Below, piece after piece: positions 33,521 to 41,451 of a stretch of DNA of 41,451 bases. The stretch is from assembly GCF_004403065.1 (NCBI RefSeq), contig NZ_SOHA01000037.1:1-41451 (forward strand). The letters are read 5' to 3'. Made by a program: the position numbers and the translations under genes. The stretch's first letter is position 1. Every line of letters starts with the position of its first letter. Source of the DNA: Cryobacterium cryoconiti (GTDB taxonomy: Bacteria > Actinomycetota > Actinomycetes > Actinomycetales > Microbacteriaceae). Below the pieces are notes generated by a model. The model was given only the letters and a program-made list of their open reading frames with translations, did no database searches and was not told where the DNA came from.

Positions 33521-33973
33521 TCAGTCCTGGTGCTTCACCCGCTCGTAGTGGGCAATGAAATCCTGCACGGAGACGCTCGCGACCTCGCGGGCGATGAGGT
33601 CGAGATCGAGGTCGGCCAGCGATTTGAACCGCACACAGCTCTTCCCCATGTTCAGGGCGCGGCCGGTGGCGGCCCAGTCGGCGCGGAAGGCGGCATCCTT
33701 CTCGGGAAAGCTGTACAGGCTCATCAGGTAGAGCGAGTTGTAGTTCTTCTGCGCGGCCAGGCTCACATAGGCCAGGGGCTGCTTGTTGTACGTGTTCGGG
33801 TAGGTCTCCAGCGGCACCACCCAGCCGAGGATGCCGTTGTACACGCCGAGCCGATAGCCCTCGGGCATGGCGTCGCGCACGGTGTCGAGCACCGGGTAGA
33901 GCAGGGCCCGCCGGTCGACCTCGAGGTCGAGCACGAGCGTCTCCACCTCGAACGGAATCGGTTCTTTGCTCAT
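33521..33973 (-). CDS. DUF1801-like (YdhG family) small cytosolic protein
   Basis: 150 residues. Pattern of the YdhG/DUF1801 fold: RRALLYPVLDTVRDAMPEGY, LGVYNGILGWVVPLETYPNT, the AAQKNYNSLYLM strand, and GRALNMGKSCVRFKSLADLD near the end. The biochemical role of the family is poorly known (a frataxin-like fold is annotated for it). The ATG overlaps the GGDEF-EAL stop by 4 nt (ATGA), so the two are translationally coupled. Confidence 0.8.
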   Translation of the reverse strand: MSKEPIPFEVETLVLDLEVDRRALLYPVLDTVRDAMPEGYRLGVYNGILGWVVPLETYPNTYNKQPLAYVSLAAQKNYNSLYLMSLYSFPEKDAAFRADWAATGRALNMGKSCVRFKSLADLDLDLIAREVASVSVQDFIAHYERVKHQD

Positions 33974-36507
33974 GAATTCAAGGGTAACGCGCCCATCGGC
34001 GCAGCCGGCGCTGCCGACAGCGCAGCCGGCGCTGCCGACAGCGCGTCCGGCGCGGCCGGCTGCACCTCGTCGCGGGGCACGACCGCGCGGGCGCCGAACA
34101 ATTCCAGCCGGGACAGCGTCTTCTCGAAGCCCTCCGGCACGCCGTAGTGGAACCCCTGCGCCGAACGGATGCCGAGCGCCGACAGGTGGTTCGCCATCGC
34201 GTCGTTCTCCACGCCCTCGACGATCATCGAGTACTCGAGGTTGTCACCGAAACCCTGCAGGGCCGTGAGCACCTCGCGCTGGCGGATGTCGTCGAGGTCG
34301 TCCACGAGGCTGCGGTCGATTTTGAGGATGTCCATCGGCATCCGCACCAGGGAGTCGACGGACGAATCCTGGGAGCCGTAGTCGTCGAGCGCGATCATGA
34401 TGCCGAGGTCGCGCAGGCGGTCGGCCTGGGCACGGATGGCCGGGGTCACCTTGGTCATCGACCGCTCGTTCAGCTCGAGGCAGAGGGAGATCCCGGGGTA
34501 GCGCCCCGCGAGGTCCTCGATGAAGTCGCCGACGCGCTCGGGCAGGATCTGCCCGGCCTCGACGTTGATGGTCATGCAGATCACGCTCTGTTCGACCAGG
34601 CGGAAGTCTGCGGCCGCGGCCATCGCCTTCACCGCCACCTGGCGGGTCATGGCGTCGAGCCGGCCGAGGCCCTTGGCCTTCTCCACGATCGACGGCGGCG
34701 ACAAGCGGCCCAGGTCGGGGTGGGTGTACCGCACAAGTGCCTCGAAGGCCCAGATCTGGCCGGTGACCAGGCTGACGATGGGCTGGAAGGCGACCTCGAG
34801 CTGGTCCTCGTCGATGGCGTGGGCGATGATGTCGTTCATCTGCGAGGAACGGTGACTCGAGATGTTGATGCTGCTCTCTTTGGACGGCCCACCGCGCCGC
34901 CGGGACTTCTTGATGGCGAGCATCGACCGGTCGGCGTCCTGAACCAGCTGGTTGACGTCGGTTTCCCGGTGCGCCGAGTAGGCCAGGCCCACGCTGATGA
35001 TCGGGCTGTACGTGGTCTGACCCACGGGCATCGGCTCCCCCGTGACCACGATGATGCGCTCGGCGATGGTCTTGGCCTCACCCAGCGACGCGAGGTGGGT
35101 GAGGATGACGACGAACTCGTCGCCGCCAACCCGGGCGACCACATCGCTCGGGCGCACCACGGCCCGGAGGCGGCGGCCGAGTTCCCGCAGCACCTCGTCG
35201 CCGGTCTGGTGGCCGTACCGGTCGTTCAGGCGCTTGAACTCGTCGAGGTCGATGAACAGCACGGCCAGCGCCTCGGAATAGTCGCGGTGGTCGTTGATGT
35301 TGGCCAGCGCCTCCTGGAACGCGCCGTAGTTGGGCAGGCTCGTGAGCGGATCGGTGTTGGCGCGCAGGGTCAGCCCGGCGATATTCCGGCGCGACCGCAC
35401 CACCATCTCCGCGGTCGCGGCGAGAGCCTGCAGGGCGCGGCGGTCGTTTCCGGTGAAAGCGCCGTCCATGATGTCGCGCCGGGCGACGATGAATTTCTCC
35501 GGGCCGGCCACCCCCGGCATGGGCAACAGCATGCTGATTTCACCAGCGCGAGCGGGCTCGCCGCGCACGACGACGGACTCGGCGCCGATCGCATCCGCCA
35601 CCACGCGCCGGAGCAACTCGGAGGTCGCCGCCGGAGAGGCCGGTTCGTGGGCCGGATCACCGTCGGGTGCACCGCCGGGCATGGTGCCGATGACGCTGCC
35701 GATCGCCGTGCCGATCGCGGTGCCGGCGTCGATCGGATCGACGCCCAGCGCCGTCGCGGCGGCAACCAGGCCGGCCAACCGGTGGCGCATGCCGACGACG
35801 ACGGTCGCGACCTTCGCCACCAACGCGACGATCATCAGCGCGCCGAGAACGATGATGGCATCGGCGGTGGTGGTCAGGCGCACCAGGAACGGCAGGCCCT
35901 CGACGCTCCACAGGGCGGCCACCACACAGATGACGGCGGTGCACAACAGGGTCACGGCCACTCGCAGCGGCGACAACATCGGCCGCGCGCCGCTTTCGAG
36001 AGGGTCGCTGCGCCAGTACCGGCGCAGCACCTCGACCACGATGACGAAGGCGACATAGCCCACGGATGCCACGGCCACGGCCACCAGACTCGGCATGCCG
36101 CCGGTGCTGAACCAGGTGAAGAGTCCCGCGGCCGCCAAAGCCCCGGCACCCTGCAGCCCGGCACTGTACAGAGCGACGTTGAGCCGCCCGGACTCGACCA
36201 GGATCGCGAGCAACACGCCCAGCGCAATCACGCCGGCGCCGGCCGTCAAGCCGACGGTCGGGGCCAGCGCGGGCAGGACCAGCACGGGCAGGCTGATCAG
36301 CGGGCTGCGGTGGGCGAGGGAACCGACCCGCACCCAGGTGAGCTCCAGAATGGCGGCACAGAACACGCCCACCCCGGCGATCAGCCAGTGCTGGATCGGG
36401 TCGGTGACGAGCAGCCCCAGCGACAGGAACATGAGGACCACGGCGATCCCGGCGAATACCCCGAATGCCATGCGCGTCACGCCACTTGAATTCCGAATCC
36501 TGCCCAC
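33970..36507 (-). CDS. Membrane GGDEF-EAL cyclic-di-GMP enzyme
   Basis: 845 residues from GTG 36507 (AAGG ~9 nt upstream); ATG 36471 (MAFGVFAGIAVVL) is the main alternative. About eight membrane helices span the first ~240 residues, then a GAF-like segment. GGDEF: RVGGDEFVVIL intact, with the RxxD inhibitory site (RPSD) five residues before it. EAL: FEALVRYTHP, ELNERS, LDDYGSQDSSVDSL, LKIDRSL, VEGVEND and AQGFHYG keep the metal and catalytic residues, although loop 6 reads DDYGSQ rather than DDFGTG. Both activities are possible. The C-terminus ends in APAALSAAPAA-type repeats. Confidence 0.92.
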   Translation of the reverse strand: MGRIRNSSGVTRMAFGVFAGIAVVLMFLSLGLLVTDPIQHWLIAGVGVFCAAILELTWVRVGSLAHRSPLISLPVLVLPALAPTVGLTAGAGVIALGVLLAILVESGRLNVALYSAGLQGAGALAAAGLFTWFSTGGMPSLVAVAVASVGYVAFVIVVEVLRRYWRSDPLESGARPMLSPLRVAVTLLCTAVICVVAALWSVEGLPFLVRLTTTADAIIVLGALMIVALVAKVATVVVGMRHRLAGLVAAATALGVDPIDAGTAIGTAIGSVIGTMPGGAPDGDPAHEPASPAATSELLRRVVADAIGAESVVVRGEPARAGEISMLLPMPGVAGPEKFIVARRDIMDGAFTGNDRRALQALAATAEMVVRSRRNIAGLTLRANTDPLTSLPNYGAFQEALANINDHRDYSEALAVLFIDLDEFKRLNDRYGHQTGDEVLRELGRRLRAVVRPSDVVARVGGDEFVVILTHLASLGEAKTIAERIIVVTGEPMPVGQTTYSPIISVGLAYSAHRETDVNQLVQDADRSMLAIKKSRRRGGPSKESSINISSHRSSQMNDIIAHAIDEDQLEVAFQPIVSLVTGQIWAFEALVRYTHPDLGRLSPPSIVEKAKGLGRLDAMTRQVAVKAMAAAADFRLVEQSVICMTINVEAGQILPERVGDFIEDLAGRYPGISLCLELNERSMTKVTPAIRAQADRLRDLGIMIALDDYGSQDSSVDSLVRMPMDILKIDRSLVDDLDDIRQREVLTALQGFGDNLEYSMIVEGVENDAMANHLSALGIRSAQGFHYGVPEGFEKTLSRLELFGARAVVPRDEVQPAAPDALSAAPAALSAAPAAPMGALPLNS

Positions 36508-36559
36508 GGAATCTGACCTTAGCGGAGTGGGCAGCCCGGCGTTCACCACAACGCTCAGG

Positions 36560-37849
<1,290 letters not shown>

Positions 37850-39187
37850 TTAGCGGCCGGTGCCGCCGTGCACGATCGCGTTGTCGGTGGCGTCGAGGCC
37901 GAAAGCGGTGTGCACAACCCGCAGTGCCTCGTTGATGGTGTCGGCCCGCGTGACCACGGAGATGCGAATCTCGCTGGTGGAGATCATCTCGATGTTGATC
38001 CCGGCCTCGAACAGGGCCTCGAACAGCTTCGCCGAGACACCGGTGTTGGTGCGCATGCCGGCGCCGACGAGCGCGAGCTTGCCGATCTGGTCGTCGTACT
38101 GCAGCCCCGCGAAACCGACGTTGACCTGCTCGTTCGTGAGCGCGGTCAGCACCTGCTGGCCCTCGGACTTGGGCAGCGTGAAGGAGATGTCGGTCAGGCC
38201 GGTGGACGCGGCCGACACGTTCTGCACGATCATGTCCACGTTGGCGTTGGTCTTGGCGACGATCTTGAAGATCTGCGCGGCCTTGCCCGGGATGTCGGGA
38301 ACGCCGACGACCGTGACCTTGGCTTCACTCAGGTCGGCGGCGACCCCGGCGATGATTGGCTCTTCCACTGTCTCTCCATTCGCGGGTGCGTTATTGGGAT
38401 GCGTGCGCTCTGCTGCCGACGAGTTCGGAATCGCGACATGCGGGCTCGTGGTGTCGGGGTTGTAGACGATGGTGCCGACGTTGTTGTTGAACGAGGACCG
38501 CACATGCAGAGTCACACCGTGACGCCGCGCATATTCCACGGCCCGAATATAGAGCACCTTCGCGCCCGCGGCGGCGAGCTCGAGCATCTCCTCGCTGGAG
38601 ATGCGGTCGAGCTTGTGGGCGAGGGGAACGACGCGCGGGTCGGCAGTGAAGACGCCGTCGACATCCGTGTAGATCTCGCAGATGTCGGCATTCAGCGCGG
38701 CAGCGAGTGCGACGGCGGTCGTGTCGGATCCGCCGCGGCCGAGGGTGGTGATGTCCTTGGTGTCGCGGTTGAAGCCCTGGAAGCCGGCGACGATGGCGAC
38801 GGCACCCTGGTCGAGGGCGTCACGGATGCGCCCGGGAGTCACGTCGACGATGCGCGCGGCGCCGTGCTGGGCATCCGTGATCATGCCGGCCTGGCTGCCG
38901 GTGAAGGAGCGGGCGTCGTAGCCCATGCTCTTGATCGCCATGGCGAGCAGCGCCATCGAGATGCGTTCACCGGCCGTGAGCAGCATGTCGAGCTCGCGCG
39001 GCGCCGGAATCGGGGTGACCTCGTGCGCGAGGTCGAGCAGCTCGTCGGTGGAGTCACCCATCGCGGACACGGCGACGACAACCTCGTTGCCCGCCTTGCG
39101 CGTGTCGACGATGCGCTTCGCGACACGCTTAATGCTTTCAGCGTCGGCAACGGATGATCCGCCGAACTTCTGCACGATCAAGCTCAC
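37850..39187 (-). CDS. lysC: Aspartate kinase
   Basis: 445 residues from GTG 39187 with AGGAG 6-7 nt upstream. Kinase domain: [57 protein letters not shown] and [14 protein letters not shown]. Two ACT domains follow ([40 protein letters not shown]), the site of lysine/threonine feedback in the class. Between them is an extended loop (residues ~250-280, [16 protein letters not shown]) longer than in Corynebacterium. The class usually makes an internal beta subunit; an internal start was not resolved here. First step of the aspartate pathway. Confidence 0.97.
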   Translation of the reverse strand: MSLIVQKFGGSSVADAESIKRVAKRIVDTRKAGNEVVVAVSAMGDSTDELLDLAHEVTPIPAPRELDMLLTAGERISMALLAMAIKSMGYDARSFTGSQAGMITDAQHGAARIVDVTPGRIRDALDQGAVAIVAGFQGFNRDTKDITTLGRGGSDTTAVALAAALNADICEIYTDVDGVFTADPRVVPLAHKLDRISSEEMLELAAAGAKVLYIRAVEYARRHGVTLHVRSSFNNNVGTIVYNPDTTSPHVAIPNSSAAERTHPNNAPANGETVEEPIIAGVAADLSEAKVTVVGVPDIPGKAAQIFKIVAKTNANVDMIVQNVSAASTGLTDISFTLPKSEGQQVLTALTNEQVNVGFAGLQYDDQIGKLALVGAGMRTNTGVSAKLFEALFEAGINIEMISTSEIRISVVTRADTINEALRVVHTAFGLDATDNAIVHGGTGR

Positions 39188-39284
39188 GTGGCACTCCTGG
39201 GGTTCGGGTACGCGGGCACAGCCAAGCTCCCATCATAAATGCTGTTGTATTCGGCAGCGGCCATGTGACGCCGCACGGCATCCG

Positions 39285-39328
39285 TTGACACAGTGTCATT
39301 GACACAGTGTCAATCGTGGTCCTAGGAT
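39285..39328 (+). promoter_or_regulatory. Promoter with double operator for the TetR gene
   Basis: TGACACAGTGTCA occurs twice, at 39286-39298 and 39300-39312; each is a 13-bp palindrome about its central A. The second forms a -35 TTGACA (39299-39304), with TAGGAT at 39323-39328, spacing 18. Binding would block the polymerase, so autorepression by the TetR protein encoded 60 bp downstream is likely. Confidence 0.7.
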
Positions 39329-39389
39329 CGGGGCAGAGGGCGGATCCCGCCCCACCACACGCTTCAACCCAGTTGCCGAGGAGGCTCCG

Positions 39390-40052
39390 ATGCCCGACGA
39401 GTTCACATCGAAAGCGACCGTGCCGGCTTCTTCGCCCGTGCCCGGTTCTTCGCCCGTGCCCGTGCCCGTGCGCCAGAGCAAGCAGCCGGACGAACGCCGG
39501 GACGACATTCTGCGGGCCGCCCGGGAACTGGTCGCCGAGCGCGGCGTGGCCCGGGTGAAGATCACCGACATCGCCGCCCGGGTCGGCGTCACCCGCGGCC
39601 TGATCTACCACTACTTCCCGGACAAAGACGCGATCATCGACCTCATCTGCGAGGACCACATCGCGGAGTTCGTGACCGACCTCAACCTCTGGGACGCCGC
39701 CCGCATCCCCGGCGACATCGACCGCGCGCTGGTCGACTGCGTCGCACTGTTTCGTCACCACCTGCATCGCACCGACCTGTTCCGCGAGGAACTCGGCCGC
39801 ACCGAGTACGCGGGCCTCTACAACGAGTTCGTCGACCGGGCCGTCAAGGCCGTCGTCGACCGGCTGCAGGTCACCACCGTCGAGGCGTACGCACGGCGAC
39901 ACAAGATCCGGATCGACAACGTCTCCGAGGTGTTCTACGTGCTGGTGTTCGGGCTGATCGGGCTCGTACGCTCCACGCCCACCGTCTCGGACGACGTGCT
40001 GGTCGCGATTGTGCGCCAGACGCTCCACCTCGACCGCAACGCGCCGGCCTAA
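39390..40052 (+). CDS. TetR-family transcriptional regulator
   Basis: 220 residues. A Pro/Ser-rich tail of ~25 residues (PASSPVPGSSPVPVPV) precedes the helix-turn-helix: DDILRAARELVAERGVARVK, ITDIAARVGVTRGLIYHYF, PDKDAIID. The C-terminal ligand domain (residues ~85-215, all helical) gives no clue to the ligand. Twin palindromes overlap its promoter (39285-39328). The DUF5692-like gene begins 70 bp downstream on the same strand and is probably co-transcribed, so it is the best candidate target. Confidence 0.92.
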   Translation: MPDEFTSKATVPASSPVPGSSPVPVPVRQSKQPDERRDDILRAARELVAERGVARVKITDIAARVGVTRGLIYHYFPDKDAIIDLICEDHIAEFVTDLNLWDAARIPGDIDRALVDCVALFRHHLHRTDLFREELGRTEYAGLYNEFVDRAVKAVVDRLQVTTVEAYARRHKIRIDNVSEVFYVLVFGLIGLVRSTPTVSDDVLVAIVRQTLHLDRNAPA

Positions 40053-40122
40053 GGCTTTTCCTTCAGCATCACCTCTTCACCCAGTACGAACTTATTCACC
40101 CAGTACAAAGGAGTATCCGCAT

Positions 40123-41121
40123 ATGTTCCTATTCGATACGATCCCCTGGTCGTCGACCCTGATGTGGGTCGCGGTCGTCGCGGGGCTGATGATCGCCAAC
40201 GAGGTCGCACGGTCGAGCAAATGGGCGTCGCTGGCGCTGTTCATCGCACTGCCGGTGGCGCTGACGATCTTCGTCTGGCCCACCACCGCCGGTGCCGGGT
40301 CCAGCACGGGCACCTGGTTCCACTGGGTAAAGGTCTACTCAGCACTCGCCGGATGTCTGGGCTTCATGGCCATCCGTTTCATTCCGCGTCTGGCCAAGAA
40401 CCGGTACGCGCTGATGTTCCCCGCGTTCATTCTGGCGCTGAACATCTTCGAGGCCGTGATTCGCGACTTCCAGGTCTACGGGCTCAACGGGATGGTCGAC
40501 GGGGTGTTCATGGTGGGCGGACCGTGGAACATCATGAACGGCATCGCCGGGCTGCTGAACCTGCTCACGATCTGCGGCTGGGCCGGGATCATCATCAGCC
40601 GCGGCCCCAAGAAGGACATGATCTGGCCGGACATGCTCTGGTTCTGGATCATCGCCTACGACCTCTGGAACTTCGCCTACGTTTACAACGCGGTCGGCGA
40701 CCACTCGTTCTACGCCGGCGCTGCCCTGCTCGTGTCGTGCACGATCCCCGCCTTCTTCATCAAGCGCGGCGCCTGGCTGCAGCACCGCGCGCAGACCCTG
40801 GCGTTCTGGATGATGTTCACCATGGCCTTCCCGACGTTCGTGTCGAGCTCGCAGTTCGCGGTGAAGTCCTCGCACGACCCGGTCGCCCTGTTCTGGGTCA
40901 GCGCCGTGGCCCTCGCGGCCAACATCGCCGTCGTGATCTACCAGATCTACACGATCGTGAAGAGACGCCGCAACCCGCTCACCGACGAGCTGTTCACGCA
41001 CCTGCCCGCCTACCACGCGGTGCTCGACGCGAACAAGCCGCTGGCGCCGGTGGCGGCGGCCGCGGCGGGTGCGGGTGCGGGTGCCGGTGCGCAACCGCGG
41101 CCGACTGCCAGCGCGAAATAG
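40123..41121 (+). CDS. DUF5692-like polytopic membrane protein
   Basis: 332 residues from ATG 40123, with AAGGAG 9 nt upstream. About eight hydrophobic helices cover residues ~10-290 (for example LMWVAVVAGLMIANEVA, ALFIALPVALTIFVWP, LIVSCTIPAFF-like ALLVSCTIPAFFIKRGA). A conserved-looking MLWFWIIAYDLWNFAYVYNA lies in the middle. The tail is Ala/Gly-rich (AAAAAGAGAGAGA). I place it in DUF5692 from general resemblance; function is unknown. A repeated TTCACCCAGTAC (two copies within 40070-40105) sits just before the ribosome site. Co-transcription with the TetR gene suggests that regulator controls it. Confidence 0.75.
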   Translation: MFLFDTIPWSSTLMWVAVVAGLMIANEVARSSKWASLALFIALPVALTIFVWPTTAGAGSSTGTWFHWVKVYSALAGCLGFMAIRFIPRLAKNRYALMFPAFILALNIFEAVIRDFQVYGLNGMVDGVFMVGGPWNIMNGIAGLLNLLTICGWAGIIISRGPKKDMIWPDMLWFWIIAYDLWNFAYVYNAVGDHSFYAGAALLVSCTIPAFFIKRGAWLQHRAQTLAFWMMFTMAFPTFVSSSQFAVKSSHDPVALFWVSAVALAANIAVVIYQIYTIVKRRRNPLTDELFTHLPAYHAVLDANKPLAPVAAAAAGAGAGAGAQPRPTASAK

Positions 41122-41129
41122 AACACCGT

Positions 41130-41202
41130 AACTGCGGAGAATTTCGCGACACGCGGCATCCGTCGCCCCGCCACACGGCGAGTCTCGAAATTCTCCGCAG
41201 TT
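41130..41202. repeat. 73-bp inverted repeat downstream of the DUF5692-like gene
   Basis: AACTGCGGAGAATTTCG (41130-41146) and its exact complement CGAAATTCTCCGCAGTT (41186-41202), 17 bp perfect. Same architecture as the 85-bp elements (17-bp arms, ~40-bp interior) but different sequence. It may also end transcription of the gene that stops at 41121. Confidence 0.8.
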
Positions 41203-41318
41203 GGCGTTGCCCGCACATCAGCGGGGCAACGGATGCCGCGGGTTGGGTCTCTCCCGGCCCGTCCCGGCCGCTCCCTGGCCGCCCCTGGCCACCCCTGGCT
41301 GCCCCTGGCTGCCCTTGG

Positions 41319-41392
41319 CCGCAACTGTTGCCCGAGCGGACAACTGTTGCCCGCACACCGGGCACAAATGTCCGCTTCGGCGACAGTTGCGG
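41319..41392. repeat. 74-bp hairpin with CAACTGTTGCCCG direct repeats
   Basis: CCGCAACTGT (41319-41328) pairs with ACAGTTGCGG (41383-41392); the inner parts pair at 11 of 14 positions. CAACTGTTGCCCG occurs twice at the left (41322-41334, 41341-41353). Beyond it the window ends in GCGGGCGG-type low-complexity DNA. No gene is visible from 41122 to the window end. Confidence 0.7.
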
Positions 41393-41451
41393 CAGCGGGC
41401 GGGCGGGCGGGCGCGCGGGCCGGGCGAGCGGGCCGGGCGCGCGGGCGAGCG

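Noticed and set aside
34147..36489. 780-codon plus-strand frame opposite the GGDEF-EAL gene
   Set aside because: His/Asp/Gly-rich antisense shadow; the minus frame carries intact GGDEF and EAL motifs.

Overview
The window is high-GC actinobacterial chromosome: frequent GTG starts, Shine-Dalgarno-led genes, many 1-4 nt start/stop overlaps. The gene set (lysC/asd, mqo, tdk, actinobacterial sensor kinases, a TetR/DUF5692 pair) and the GC-rich repeat that encodes VVEPVET in one frame point to Microbacteriaceae (a Cryobacterium/Leifsonia-like relative); this is an inference without a database search.

Layout. (1) 1-2697, minus: the first 899 codons of a large secreted surface protein (dimethylformamidase-beta-like, Ig-like and DUF4082 regions), cut by the window edge. 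(2) 2.7-7.9 kb: a mobile-DNA graveyard holding a frameshifted IS21-type istA, an intact IS3-family element with terminal inverted repeats (4046-5544), the C-terminus of a tyrosine recombinase, an attP-like site built on a tRNA 3' end, a small excisionase-like gene, and a second IS3-family element (6555-7805) with an AAC target duplication and a frameshifted orfB. (3) 7.9-24.2 kb, minus: a surface-polysaccharide locus. It reads from a BY-kinase and its LMW phosphatase through a membrane-anchored propeller-like protein, a WbpM/PglF-type dehydratase, aminotransferase, initiating phosphoglycosyltransferase, ATP-grasp, HAD, glycosyltransferase, CapE-CapF-CapG (UDP-L-FucNAc synthesis) and flippase. 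All 13 genes overlap or nearly abut, so one transcript is likely. A separate O-acyltransferase gene follows a 0.9-kb debris gap. No Wzy polymerase is visible. (4) 24.5-31.4 kb: GC-rich repeat array, a response regulator with an unusual 763-aa double-membrane histidine kinase, thymidine kinase, and an overlapping pair of sensor-kinase-like membrane proteins. (5) 31.4-39.2 kb: mqo, a DUF1801-like gene coupled to a GGDEF-EAL protein, asd and lysC, with 85-bp hairpin repeats in the gaps. (6) 39.2-41.45 kb, plus: TetR regulator with a double operator, then a DUF5692-like membrane protein, then two more hairpin repeats.

How it fits together. The polysaccharide locus should make a glycan containing a bacillosamine-type 4-amino sugar and L-FucNAc, under BY-kinase/phosphatase control. 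The strongest regulatory signal is an identical 20-bp palindrome upstream of both the large surface protein (2802-2821) and the BY-kinase operon (24487-24506, with a second weaker site beside it). This ties the two ends of the region into one candidate regulon. Between the operator and the first gene lies a roughly 300-nt leader with a terminator-like hairpin and a second nested hairpin, suggesting attenuation. The regulator is not identified.
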